Below, piece after piece: positions 1-10,841 of a stretch of 64,000 bases of DNA. Under the pieces are notes generated by a model, which saw nothing but the letters and a program-made list of their open reading frames with translations, was not told where the DNA came from and made no database searches. The position numbers and the translations under genes are program-made. This stretch comes from Thermothielavioides terrestris NRRL 8126 (taxonomy: Eukaryota; Ascomycota; Sordariomycetes; Sordariales; Chaetomiaceae), in assembly GCF_000226115.1 (NCBI RefSeq), contig NC_016458.1:5552001-5616000 (forward strand), in the 5' to 3' direction. The stretch's first letter is position 1; the number at the start of each line of letters is the position of its first letter.

Positions 1-538
1 CCTTGAACCGCTCCCTCTTCTCGCCCTCCGGCAGACCCAGGCCGTTCCGGATGTAGTTCTTCCTCTCCTTCTCGAGCAAGCGTGCGCTTTCGGCATCGGC
101 GAGGCCCGCTTTCTTGGCCAGGTTGTCGTCAATCAGCCGATCCTTGTCCTGCTCCAGGCTGCTCGCGAGCCCCGATCGCTGGTACACGGCATCGACGAGA
201 CGGAACACGTCCTCGCGCATGCTGATCTCGATGGAGAACTCGTCCATGATCTTCTCAGCCTGGGTGCTTGCATCGCGGAGAGCGCTGTCCGCGGAGACAT
301 ATTGATAGAAGGCCAGGATGCGGGCGCTGAGGGAGCTCTCGTTCTCGTCGTCGGTCTGCGGCCGGAGAACCGAGTCAAAGGTGGCCGCCGCGGGATCCTC
401 ATCCGGCTTGATGTTGGCGACGAGTGAGTCGAGGATGGCACGGGTCTTCTCGCACAGAGCCTTGGAATCGGCCACGATGCTCTCCTTGGTGCCCGTGAAG
501 AGCGGCGGAGGCTGCGGGGGATTGGCGTACTTGGACAT
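1..538 (-). CDS. Saccharolysin/MepB-like M3 metallopeptidase, N-terminal part (runs off the window)
   Basis: The minus strand encodes about 179 residues that match the N-terminal helical domain of thimet oligopeptidase-type M3 peptidases, as in yeast Prd1/saccharolysin and Aspergillus MepB. Diagnostic segments are NPPQPPPLFTGTKESI near the start, then FYQYVSADSALRDAST, MDEFSIEISMREDVF and YIRNGLGLPEGE. The family consists of cytosolic or mitochondrial zinc oligopeptidases that degrade short peptides. The HExxH zinc motif would lie beyond the window edge and is not seen. I chose the ATG at 538-536 because family members begin with a similar MS..NPPQ.PP sequence. The same frame stays open without a Met back to about 1008 and contains a hydrophobic stretch (about 717-778), so a longer N-terminus made through an upstream exon is possible. 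Family assignment is secure; the start is less so. Confidence 0.82.
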   Translation of the reverse strand, partial: MSKYANPPQPPPLFTGTKESIVADSKALCEKTRAILDSLVANIKPDEDPAAATFDSVLRPQTDDENESSLSARILAFYQYVSADSALRDASTQAEKIMDEFSIEISMREDVFRLVDAVYQRSGLASSLEQDKDRLIDDNLAKKAGLADAESARLLEKERKNYIRNGLGLPEGEKRERFK

Positions 539-1555
539 GTCGAAGGTCGGCGCGTGCGTGAAGAACGAGGCCTGGGTCGAGTATGTCGAGGTGCCCAGAG
601 CCGGACGACCTGTCGGGGCAGCAGTGGAGCCTCCTCCGAGCGGCCGCTGGCTAGGGCTCGGTCGGCTGTACCTGAGCTGCGTGAAGAGGGCCGAGAGGCG
701 GGGGACGATGCGTGGGGCCGCCAGGATGATGGTGGTGGCAGAAAAGACAGCGAAGGAGAGCAGCAACAGAAAAACGGCCTTCCGGCCGCGGGAGGAAGCA
801 GCGGTCGCCAGTTTGACAGGCCGGTGAGCAAGTCGGGTGGTTGGTTGGATGAGCGGACCGCGGGGCCCAACGCAAGCCCAGGTTGCGGGGAAGTCCCGGC
901 GGGGTAAGACTGTGAGAGTGGCTTCCTTCACTAGCGCACGGCCCCCTTGCGAGCGACGAGACGCCCGAACCAGGGTCAATTCGCCTTTAAGAAGCCAAGA
1001 CTATGCAGCGCGTGCTTCAAATTGAGGAGAGTTCGCGCCAGCAATGGAGCTTTCGCCGACTGCATTGAAATGGTAGGTAAGCTTCCAATGTTGTGTCTAA
1101 ATACCTACCGAGTATGTATATCAAAAGCGCCGGAGTGTCACATCGCATGGGGTCGAGGAGGCCAGGACGCGATAACTCGATGCCAAGTCGTGATCCGACT
1201 GGACTGGGGTCGGGTCGCAATCCCCTCTCCCGCCGCCCGTGCCGCAAAGCAGCAGCACACATCTCTTTATCGAAATTCAATGTGAAATGACTTTCTCGCC
1301 GCGGTCTGCATAAGGTAGGTACGTAAGGTACCCAAATACCTCTGTTGCCCTTCCGATATCCCAGGTCCCGAATGGCGTAAGTGTAATACCCATCCAGGCG
1401 CCCAATTCAATACAGTCCATATCGAGCAAGACTCCAACGCCAGCCGCAACAATGCAATGCCCACATGACCCTCATCCCCCATCCCGCAGAAGGGCCGACC
1501 TCTTTCCCGAAGAGTCGCCCAGAATCCTTCACAATGTTCCTTTTAGCGCCAAAGG
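539..1555. other. Intergenic region between the M3 peptidase start and the myosin light chain 3' end
   Basis: No gene is supported here. Between 539 and about 1008 the minus-strand peptidase frame remains open without an ATG and encodes a hydrophobic segment, discussed as a finding. The rest (1009-1555) should hold the 5' region of the peptidase gene and the 3' UTR of the light-chain gene; nothing else recognisable. Confidence 0.5.
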
Positions 1556-2145
1556 CTAGTTGGAAAGGATGGTTCGGACAAGCTCTGTTCGGCGGGAGGC
1601 GTCAGTCGGCGACCCGAGCTCTCCCCACAAAGGCCACGTACCTGTGTAGTTGACCTGCCCGGAGCTGGTGTCCACGGCCTTGAGCAGCTCGTCCACCTCT
1701 TCTTCCGTCATCTTCTCGCCCAGGTTCGTCAGGATGTACTTGAGCTGGCCGACGCCAATGAAGCCCGTCATGTCCTTGTCGAACACCTGGAAGCCACGGC
1801 AGTATTCCTCCGGCTCGCCCGGGTCGCGGAAGCCCCCCGGCCGGTTCAGGATGCGCTGGAAGGTCTCGAAGTCGACTGTGTTGGGGGGATAAGGGTCGTC
1901 AGCCACCGATCTCAAGTGACAGGAAACACGGCGAAAGCCAGCGGGGTGCAGACGAAGCACTCACATTCACCGCCAACGGTCTTCTCCAACTCGCGGATCT
2001 CGGCCAAGGTCGGGTTCTGCCCGCACGCGCGGAGGAGATCGCCAAGCTTGTCGAGGACGACGCGGCCGACGCCGCGGGTGTCGAACAGCGAGAACGCCTC
2101 CTTGTAGTTGGTCGAAGCCTGCGCGTCGTATTGGTTAGACGCCAT
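1556..2145 (-). CDS. Myosin essential light chain, Cdc4/Mlc1-type EF-hand protein
   Basis: Three exons (2145-1965, 1875-1642, 1584-1556) splice in phase into 147 residues. The protein starts MASNQYDAQASTNYKEAF and has the calmodulin-like EF-hand fold, with a degenerate first loop (LFDTRGVGRVVLDKLGDLL) and a later FQVFDKDMTGFIGVGQLKYI segment followed by GEKMTEEEVDELLKAVD. It ends VNYTELVRTILSN. The resemblance is to fission yeast Cdc4 and its filamentous-fungal orthologues, which bind IQ motifs of class II and V myosins and act in septation and polarised growth. Length fits the family (about 140-150). Introns are 89 and 57 nt with GTGAGT and GTACGT donors. The loops look mostly unable to bind calcium, as is usual for essential light chains. 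Confidence 0.93.
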
Positions 2146-3652
2146 TGTGTGTGCGTTTCTTGCAGCGAAGATGCGTCCCGCGGGTAAGGCGAGGTGCCCA
2201 GAAGCGAAACAGAAATGAGGCGACGAGAGGATGTTGGAAGCAGCAGAGGCAAGCTTCGTGGTGGCAGTGGAGGCACAAGCACACAAATGCCCTCAACGCT
2301 GGCCGTAGTCTCGTTCGAGCTGATTCTTGGGTTCCTGGCTGCCCCGCCGCCCTGTTTCGTTGCTCGCGCTGCACCACACTTCTGCGCTAACAACTGGGGC
2401 ATTTCGGCGGCTGATTGGACGCACGGCGCAGCTTGCTCTGAGGCAAGCGGCAAATTCGGGCTGCTCGATGGGGCTCACTCACCATGTTGTTCTGAACCTG
2501 AGCTGCTTGGTTTTTGGGAGGGGAAAAAAAATCTGCGAGTGCTGGGAGAGCTCAGACGATGGTATTCAGATGCAGCAGACGAAGCGGTGACCAAAAGGAG
2601 TGTTTGCGAACTGGGAGGCGGACAGTTCGATTGGGTGCCCCACCTTAGCCTGATTTGGTTGTTTTCTTATCCAACGCAGATTGTTTCACGGGGCAACCAC
2701 TCCCCAGCCCCCAGTCCCCAGTCCCAGCCCTCAGCACTGACGGAGATTTCCGCGACGAGTCAAGGCTGCAGGACGGCGGAATAATGCGGTGGCTTGCTGT
2801 CCGGGGCGCAGTACGGAGTCCGGAATAACGACGAGGGACCTTACAGACAAGTTTCACCAATGCGCCGGTTTCCCGAGTCCGTTGTTTTCGGTCTGCACTT
2901 AGGTAGGATTAAGAACCCAATTGGAGTCTACGGAAAGTCAACAAGGGGTTAAATAACCTGGAAGGTACTGGAGCATGTAAGGTACCTTCGCGGACGGAGT
3001 GCGACGCTACCTGACGTGTATATAACTCCCAGGTACCGCTCCTCGCAGTTCAGCCATGCAGTTCGGCCCTAGCCCCGGTGACGCAGACTGCGCGACATCT
3101 GGGCAACGAAACGGGCATTCGATGTAAAGTTAATCAGTACCTCGGTTGCGATGTAGCTCACGGCCACAATAACGTCAGTAAGCCGAATTCTCGAACAGGC
3201 CGAGGGCCGCAGACGTAGACGGCATGCATGTGGGGACTTACACCGGCAGATGCGGGTCGGTGCTTCCGCGGCGGGCCCTCGGGGCGGGGCATCCAGGCAC
3301 GTCATCCCGCTCGCGTCCCACGAGTCCGCTTTGAGATGATTTGGTCCGGATCTTGCCTCCCTTGACTTAGAAATGAACCAAGGTCCTTCCAAACCTGAGC
3401 GCCCGAGCCCTGCCAACTATCACAGTATCCTTTGAATCCAATCACGTCCGTCCTGTAAACCGAATACACCTCCCTTAGGTACTCGGAGCACCTGGTGACT
3501 AGATGCACCTCCTGCGCTGCATCGCTGACACAGCCGCCTTGCATTGCAGAATCAACCACGCGGCCCCTGCGTTTTTCACTGCTGCTTGCATTGTCAACAT
3601 CAACACTCGCAGGCCAGGCCTACCACGTCACTTAAGCTGCACCGTAGTCCCG
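2146..3652. other. Divergent intergenic region between myosin light chain and the CoA-binding protein
   Basis: About 1.5 kb with no supportable gene. It should contain both 5' regions. Long open frames on either strand (for example 2194-2784 and 3069-3416) have no recognisable domain and no splice-supported continuation. The frame of the downstream CoA-binding gene is open from 3503 and could add an arginine-containing leader. Confidence 0.5.
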
Positions 3653-4178
3653 ATGACGTCCAACGAAGCCGCCTTACGGGCCTTTTTCCAGTCGCCCCGC
3701 TATGCCGTCGTGGGGGCGAGCACCAACACGGCCAAGTACGGCTACAAGGGTTAGTAGTTGCTCGTTTTCGGTGTTGACATCTCGAGCCGTGCTAACAGGA
3801 GCGTCCCTGACGACAGTCTTCCGCTGGTACGTGCAGCATGGCCTGCCGGTCACGCCCATCAACCCGGTCGCCAAGGCCATCGAGGTGGATGGGCAGGCGT
3901 ACCCGACGGTGAGGTCGCTATCAGAGCTCCAGGGAGCCAGCGAGACGGGCGTCTCCATCATCACGCCGCCCCCTGTCACCATGAAGACGCTCGAGGAGGC
4001 TAAGGGGCTGGGCATCCAATCCGTCTTTCTGCAGCCTGGGACGTTCGATGACGGCGTCCTGGCCTTTGCACGCGAGAACTTTAGGACCGTTCTTGCAGGC
4101 GATGGGGGCCGGGGCTCGGAGGGTTGGTGCGTGCTGGTCGATGGCGAGAGGGGCCTTGAGTCTGCGGGCAAGCTTTGA
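3653..4178 (+). CDS. Small CoA-binding (Rossmann-like, YccU-type) protein
   Basis: Two exons (3653-3749 and 3817-4178) give a 152-residue protein. Near the N-terminus it has FFQSPRYAVVGASTNTAKYG, the beta-alpha-beta nucleotide-binding start of the CoA-binding domain family. This is followed by VFRWYVQHGLPVTPINP, then VSIITPPPVTMKTLEEA and QSVFLQPGTFDDGVLAFA, all hallmarks of the same single-domain family. I used the second of two possible 3' splice sites (after 3816), because it joins KYGYK directly to VFRWY as in homologues; the first would add five residues. No catalytic activity is established for this family. An upstream in-frame ATG at 3503 would add 50 residues, rich in Arg, Ala and Leu, that could be a mitochondrial leader; the sequence does not decide this. 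Confidence 0.85.
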
Positions 4179-4519
4179 GATGGATCCGTTATGGATTGCT
4201 GTCCGAGAATGGAAAACCGTCGTTGCATACCTGCGTATGCCGGCCTCCTGTAGGGCGACCTGTGGGCGTCAAAATGATGCACGAGTGCAGACGCGTCTTC
4301 CCGCTGCATACGTCGGCGGCGATTAGGCGTATGTGAAGAACGGCGGCCACCTTTTTGAGCTTGGATCTCTGATGATGCATGAATTCGGACGCGTGTCCGA
4401 GCTGCATGCATTAGCGGTTACCTGGGAGTATTTAAAGAATGGCTGGCGTCTCTTCGTCTGCTGCCCGCGAAGACATCTCTCATCTCTCGCTTTATTTGGC
4501 GCTTACCATCTCTTCACCG
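4179..4519. other. Short intergenic region with a TATA-like box
   Basis: About 340 bases between the CoA-binding gene and the next gene on the same strand. It contains a TATA-like element at 4429-4437 directly in front of an ATG at 4439. No gene seen. Confidence 0.45.
4429..4437 (+). promoter_or_regulatory. TATA-like box (TATTTAAAG)
   Basis: TATTTAAAG ends two bases before the ATG at 4439. If it is the TATA element of the downstream gene, transcription would start after 4439, which argues for the in-frame ATG at 4520 or 4616 as the translation start. Inference from spacing only. Confidence 0.35.
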
Positions 4520-5663
4520 ATGCCCGCGCCGACGTCGACGCCGACGACGACAACGACAACCACGACGACAACGACGACAGCGACGACGACGACGACGACG
4601 ACGACGCCTGCAGCCATGTCTCCCTCCAGCTGCCAGGGAAGGTTGCGCCTATCAGCGGACCATCATCACCAGTGGGTAAGTGGTTCCCCTTGGCGCTCTC
4701 ATTACCCGGCCGGATAACTGACATTACGGATCTAGGAGGAGGGAGATATTGCCTATCTCCACAGGGCGGATGAGTTCTCTCCCGCCGACTACGACTACCT
4801 CATCCGGCCACCCCCAAAGCGCCGGATGGGTTATATTCCCGAGCTCGCCACCGGCCGTAAGTCTTCTTCTTCCCCAGAGATTATCCCTCCCGAGCGAGGT
4901 CAGCTGCGAGCGGCTTCGACGGAGGAGTTCAGTTGATACGCCCACATTATTTTCCCATCTGGCCCCCCCCTGGCCTCGCTCACCATGCCCGTGATATTTG
5001 CACTAACACAACCTCCTCCAACCAGACCCCGTCATCATCATCCGCCGCGTCGCCGACCAGCTGCTCGTGGCGCCCATCTCGAAGCTCGGCGCCAGCCCCG
5101 ACAACGACTACCTGGCGCCGTGGAAACGCCCGTGGCACAGGAAGAAGGACCCGGAGGACTTCCGCGCCTTCGAGGGCAGCGAGCGGCCCAGCAACCGGCG
5201 CCCGCCGCTCTCGCTCGTCCCCGGCCAGGCGCTCCCTCACCCCCGCGCGTCCTGGGTGTACGTCCAGAGCGCCTGGGTCGTCCCGCTCTCCGTGCTCGGC
5301 CGCTTCACCCGCGTCGCCGGCGTGCTGCGCGTCGACCCGGCCAGCCTCCGCGACCTCCGCGCCCACATGGAGGCCCGGTGTCGCGCCTGGAGCGACTGCC
5401 TGCGCCGCCTCGGCCTGCCCCCCCCGTCGACGCCGTTGCCGCCGCCCACCACCACCGCCCCGCCGCCCACCTCAAAGCGCGCCGCCTCCTCCTACGCTGC
5501 CGTCGCCGCCCGCGGAGCACTTCGAGGCAACCCCGCCGCTCCGGCCCCGTCGCCGCCGGTTGTCAACGTGCCCGTGGCGAGCAGCGGAGGGGGGAGGAGC
5601 GCAGGCGGCGGAAGCCGAGCCGTCTGGCGTGCCGGCCGCCCAGGGGGGAGGCCCGCAAAGTAG
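4520..5663 (+). CDS. Uncharacterised protein with conserved-looking core and Pro/Ala-rich tail
   Basis: Three exons (4520-4675, 4736-4856, 5026-5663) join in phase to give about 304 residues. I do not recognise the family. The N-terminus carries a threonine run encoded by a (ACG)n microsatellite. The middle is a globular-looking segment including EEGDIAYLHRADEFSPADYD, YLIRPPPKRRMGYIPEL, PVIIIRRVADQLLVAPIS and ASWVYVQSAWVVPLSVLGRF. The C-terminus is Pro/Ala/Arg-rich and low complexity. The exon joins support a real gene because each rescues a frame and the core continues smoothly. Three in-frame ATGs are possible (4439, 4520, 4616). The core was not matched to a domain from memory; a small beta-rich domain seems plausible. 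Confidence 0.6.
4531..4607. repeat. Imperfect (GAC/ACG)n microsatellite
   Basis: A run of GAC/AAC/CGACG triplets about 77 bp long lies in the first exon of the uncharacterised gene. It reads as poly-Thr in the gene frame and as poly-Asp in the next frame. Such tracts change length easily. Confidence 0.85.
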
Positions 5664-6329
5664 ACGAGCGCGGCGCTGGTGGATTGTTTTTCTTGGGTAC
5701 CCGGGACGGAGGAATATGTTGTTGGGGTTTTGTAGGTTGGGTTGGTGGGGAAGTTACAAGGTTGCATGTGTGTTGTTTCAACGCTTCTTGTTTAACGGTC
5801 CCGTTTTCTTCATGTTCATTTTTTTTTTTTTTGGTTCTTCTTTTCTTTGTTACATTTTTGGGAACTATGTAGAGCTTGGATATTGGGATATCCTTTCTCG
5901 AGAGGGTGGGCATTTGGATGGCGTTGGGACTTTGAGATACCCCTTTCCGTTGTTTTGGTTCGGACGCGCTTGGCAGGGCGGCTTTTGTACTTGGACGCTG
6001 GCGAATATATCTGAATTCCATCGACTTCAATCACCTTGACTGGTAGAACGGTGTGCCACAGTTAGACGGGGCAGAGAACATACTAAATGGAACAACGAGC
6101 AAAGTCCCCAAAACGCTCACCAGCTAGGCTTCAGAAAAGTCAACTGGCTACGAAATTCACTCTGAAGTGGTTTTACTCGAGACCTTCACCTTCGGCACCC
6201 TGGCTTAAGGGGGAGGCCGGTGGTTCTTCACTCTCGAGACAGCTGGTCCGCTTGTTTGGCAGCCTAGCCATCTTTTGGCTCCAGTGGGAGCCGAAGGGGC
6301 GACCCGGGGTCAACCAGCCACGGCGAGGC

Positions 6330-6394
<65 letters not shown>

Positions 6395-7070
6395 CTTCCC
6401 GCTAGGCCATGGGCCATTTTAGATCGAGGGGTGTGAAAGTGATGTTTTTCTTGCCTCACTTGGAGCCCCCGACAACGCATTGTCCGTCACTCCCCACGCC
6501 ACATCACCTGCCAACATCGGTTTCTCCATACATTGCCCCTTATGCATTGGCTGAGTATTTACATTCTCCACCAGACTCATGTCCATGGTGCTGAGTGTGA
6601 AAATACAACCACATATCAACAACCCACACCTTCGCTCCCTTCGCTGCCGTCGCGTCCGTTTTTCTTTCTCCCCCTCTTGGCTCCACCACCTCGACCAGTG
6701 GAGGCACGATCCGTTCACCGGAAGCGTGATATGCAGGAATTCCATTGCAAACACTCCTCAGCGTCGTCGGAACCCAGGCTGACGTGCAAATAAATGCCTT
6801 ATGTACATACAAACAAGCATAACTATGTGCATTCTCTTCTTACTCCCGCCCGTTTCCGGGGCATTGATCCGACAGGTCTGCTAGCAACACAACAACTCGC
6901 GGAGCCGCTCACCAATATGCATGCCCCCGGTATCATCAACCGCTGATAAAAGTTCAACTTCCCACAGTCGCGGTCGAAAGATATCTATCCATCGCTTGCC
7001 GCAAAACAAAAAGACAACCTTCAAGACACATTCTTAACCGTGACTCTCGCCCACCCACCAGCTTCCTCGC
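5664..7070. other. Convergent intergenic region containing a long poly(T) tract
   Basis: About 1.4 kb between the uncharacterised gene and the 3' end of Syp1. It contains T-rich stretches around 5818-5860 and a pure T run at 6332-6394. No gene is supported; the open frames here are short and without domains. Confidence 0.5.
6332..6394. repeat. 63-bp poly(T) homopolymer
   Basis: An uninterrupted run of T from 6332 to 6394, the longest homopolymer in the window. It may be a simple repeat or the poly(A) tail of a minus-strand retro-insertion. I found no convincing target-site duplication or coding remnant beside it. Confidence 0.95.
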
Positions 7071-10000
7071 TCACAGTGTTTGCTTCGCCTCGTACTTCCC
7101 ACTCACCACTCTCCTCACAAGTGGCACATCAACCCACGTGCGCCCCTGCGGGTCAGGCGACGCGGGCGCCGACCCGACATCAGCGAACGGGTTCTCCTCT
7201 TCGGGCTGCGCCTTCTCCTTGCCCTTGCCCTTCCCCTCGGGCAGCAGCCTGGCGACCGAGATGCCGCTGCCCGCCTCCGCGTCGCCGGCCTCACCGGGCG
7301 ACAGAGCAGGCGGGGAGGCCCACTCCCAGCGCACCTCGACGCGGCCCGGGCGCGGCTCGGCGTTCTGCTCGCCGATCACGCGGCAGATGATCTTGCCCCA
7401 GTCCTCGGTCAGCGTGAGGTCGCCGAGGCGCCAGTAGACGATGTGCTTGTCCTTCAGGTGGGTGCCCGACGGCTTGGTCTGCACGCCGCTGGCGCGCGCG
7501 CCCTCGTAGGCGGCGATGAAGACCACGTTGGAGAGCGTCACGGGCCCGGTCGCGGCGGCGGCGCACGACGGGTTGAGGCGGTACTGAAGGAGGAGGCCGA
7601 GCTTATCGGCCTGGGGTTTCCAGACGGGGAGGATAGTGATGGGGCATTGCGAGGCAAGGGCGGTGTCCGATTCGGCGTGCACGCGGTAGGTGAAGGCGGG
7701 GGTGGTGGCGGTGGTGAGGTGGGAGACACCGACCGAGAATTCATCTGGCGCGGCCGTGTTGGCTACGACGACGCGGTTGGGGCCGATGGATTCGAGGAGG
7801 GAGAATCCGTTGAGGCGGATTGTCTCGCGGTCTAGGGCGGTTAGCATGGCGGACGGGAACATAAACAGGGGGAAGCGAAGCTCACCTGTGTAAGGAGAGT
7901 TGGGATCGGGCACGTATGAAAGAGCAATCTCGCCCGTGACCTTGACCAAGCTGGGCTCCCCGTCCTGGAAAACGGCAGACACTGCCTCGATGATGGACGA
8001 ATGCAGGCCTGGTCCGTACGCTGGCCCGTGCATTTCCGGGTGCTTCAGCCGGGCCACGGTGCTATACGAGGATGCGCCACCAAAAGAAGTACCAGATCGG
8101 ATTGATTGCGTGTCGGAGGCATGGCTTGTCTCCGAGGCAAACGTCGCTGAGGGCGTGGGCCTTGGGATTGAAGCACTTGTTGACAAGGATGGGGACGGGG
8201 GAAACGGATTGTCGGCAGAGATCTCGTGAGTAGGCAAGGCCGGCATGTAGACTGTGTTCCGGACCTCCCTCCTGCCTCGCACAGTTCCCGTCCTGCGTGA
8301 CGGCATCCCCATGGTTGTTAACGCATTCGCGACATTAGACAGGGCCGCCTGCTTTGCTTCCTGGTCTTCTTCCGGGATGGGCTCGTTCTTGATGCTCAAC
8401 TTGAAAAGCAGATCACCCTCCTCGGCCGCGGCCTCCCGTTGAGCCTGGGAAATGGGATCGTTCGTTGCTGTTGGTATCGTGAACCCTTCGGCGTCCTTGG
8501 TCGGTTCCCCTTTTTCTTGCTGCTGCTGAGGCGCCGAGGGAGCGGCTGGTGCATCGAAAATGTCCTCCGCCGTGCCGTTCAGGAGGCTGGTTGACTTTGG
8601 CGGCTGAACATCTTTGGGCGATTCTGTGGCGGCCACTCCATTTGTTCCCTCATGCGACGGCTTGCCGCTCTCCTTTTCTGCAGTGGATTTCCGGGGCTCC
8701 TTCTCCGCCGTTGGGCTTTCGACAACCGAGGTTAATCGGTTCTGGGAGTCGGCCAAATTGTGAGACGAAGTCCTCGGAGACAATGTCTGACTGTGGCTGC
8801 TCCCGAGACCGCGGGAGAACGGGCCAAGGCCTTTCTGAGAAGAACCGAGCTGGCCGAAGCCGCCGTGAATGCTCTGGCGTCGACGGCCGAGCATGGTTCC
8901 AATGCGGCTCCGCAACTTTAATTCTGTGCCGTTGTCAGCAGTCTGCGAATTTGCGGAGCTTAGGAAGAACTTGTCCTAGGGCATACCCGGAGGATTTTCT
9001 CGGTGGCCCGAGTGCTCACTGACGTCGTCCCCGGTGGCGCTAGGGGGAGGGACGCTTGGGGTGACGGGCGCCGGTTGCCGCGATGTAGACTTCCGTTCGA
9101 CCCTCGGCTTCCCAGAGGTTGTTCGTTGCACGAAGTTCTGGACCTCCCGAGACGTGTCCACCTCGAGCATCACGTTGAGCACGTCTTCGGCGGCGGACTG
9201 GGTCCGGGTGGCCTGGTCGATTTCGTGGGTCTCGAGCTGGGTCAAGACATCGCGCAGATGGTTTATTCGCTGCTCGTCGAGGGCCTGGAGAGTCTCGAAG
9301 ATGAAGGGCGCCTGGGATTCCCATTGTGAATTCGCAGACTCGAGCCTCGCTGCCGCCATATCGACCTTTTGGACATTGGCCTTTCCGCCCTTCTTGCTCA
9401 GCCTTTCCGACTTCTCGGTCGCTTCATCCAGCTCCTTGGCCATTGACTGCAAGTTTGCACTCATGGTGTGGATATTCTGCATGTCCTTCCTGTTCTGGAA
9501 GTTGCGGAGGGGTTGCTCGACGTCCTTCTCGATGCGCTGCGAAAAGAGCTGATGGGAGGCGGCAATGCCGTCGACGGACTGGAGGATCTTGTCCCATGGT
9601 GCTTGAAAGACTCTGTTGGCAGCCTCTGTTAGTAAGGAGAAGCCAGGAGCCGGAGGAGGGAAGAGTCGGCGCAACGAACCCGAGCTCGGACGCTGCGTTG
9701 GGCACCTTGAACAGGAGCAGCTTGCGCAGGGAGGCGACATATTGCTCCTCGACTCTCCTGCGCTCCTGCGTTTGTTGTTCTCAGCTTCCGTATGCCCATA
9801 TCGAGACGGAAGATGTGCAAACGCGGCGCGTCGTCGTACCTGAAGCCAATCTGCGATCTCCTGGTTGGTCCGCGCGATGCGTTTGACTCGATCCGCCAGC
9901 ACCTGGACGGCCTGTCCGGGTTGCAAGTTCGCCTGGAAGAAGAACAGAACATCAGCGGCCAAATGATATTGCAAGGCGAACAGGCGCCGGACGGCGTGAG

Positions 10001-10071
10001 GAAGGTTGGGAAAGTCGTACGAGCATTGCCGGGTACTCGGACCGCGACAGGTCCTCCACGGCGGCGGCCAT
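7071..10071 (-). CDS. Syp1-like endocytic adaptor (F-BAR plus mu-homology domain)
   Basis: Six exons (10071-10021, 9932-9840, 9765-9680, 9612-9020, 8923-7886, 7831-7071) give 873 residues. Residues 1 to about 260 form an F-BAR domain, seen as LSRSEYPAML, the helix QPGQAVQVLADRVKRI and RRRVEEQYVASLRKLLLF, then a long coiled coil. A Ser/Pro-rich linker with GTMLGRRRQSIHGGFG follows. The last 300 or so residues are a mu-homology domain (SSIIEAVSAVFQDGEP, LTEDWGKIICRVIGEQ). This is the Syp1/FCHO architecture: early endocytic-site proteins that bind membrane and recruit cargo, with septin links in yeast. The 54-nt intron at 7885-7832 has no stop and a multiple-of-three length, but it carries a GCTAAC branch site and its removal restores family alignment. 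The gene is divergent from the kinase gene. Confidence 0.92.
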
Positions 10072-10841
10072 TTTGGCAGTCTTCAGGGGAGCGCAATTGG
10101 GCGACGCAAGGGCAACGGCTAACTACCTAGTCAGCGCATAACACGGGGATATCGCAGTCAGTGGCGCCGGCGCGGCGAGGGGTACAGAAAAGAGTGACAA
10201 GAAGCTGGTGAGTTACTACCCAGGTATGCAGACAGGACCGGAGGGCCGGCGCTGGAGCGTCCGGAGTTTTCCAGCTGGAAGCGGCTTGCGCAAGGAACGG
10301 CTGGCTTAATTGATGTCACGGGGAATGACTGAGTGCCTAAGGTAGGTTGATGGAACTTGCATTTCTGTGGAGAACCCCAGTCAGCCAGCCGCGACCTGCG
10401 TCCAATCGCCATTCTCTATCGGACTTTCGGGCAGCTGCAGCCCCACACTAGCAGCCCCAGTTTCAAGCAGGCGCAGCTGCAACAGGGCGCCGGACAGACG
10501 TTGCGACCGAAAGGAAGAAAAAAGAATCCAGCTTCCCAGACCGTCCCCACGAGCACCCCTGGACGGCACTGCAGTCTCACCACGCCCTCTGATAGACCCC
10601 CCAATGTAGTATCCATCTGCTGAGTTCTCACTGCTGGCATGCGATGCGCATTTCTCGTGGCAGAGACCAAGGGAATTCCACCAATTGAGCGAGCAATTCA
10701 GTCATCATTGATTGCTTTGTGTTCGGGTCTCCTGGTATCCCCGGCAACGGCCTCACCCACTCGCCCCTTGTCCGGAATCTCGTCTTATCTAGTGTAGGTC
10801 AAGAGGCGAACTTGCATTGATCACACGGACAAGAGCAGACA
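10072..10841. other. Shared divergent promoter region of Syp1-like and Csk1-like genes
   Basis: About 770 bp between two head-to-head genes. No coding feature or clear TATA element was seen. Confidence 0.5.

Noticed and set aside
133..870. 245-residue minus-strand frame over the peptidase
   Set aside because: Arg/Ser/Pro-rich shadow; the neighbouring frame encodes recognisable M3 peptidase sequence.
4333..4773. 146-residue frame with a poly-Asp run
   Set aside because: Alternate frame of the microsatellite; it does not continue through the phase-consistent exons.
6320..6760. LINE-type insertion ending in the poly(T) tract
   Set aside because: Only a six-base GAGGCA similarity was found as a possible target duplication, and there is no coding remnant.
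7080..7835. 251-residue plus-strand frame
   Set aside because: Antisense to the Syp1 mu-homology domain; composition reflects GC-rich third positions only.
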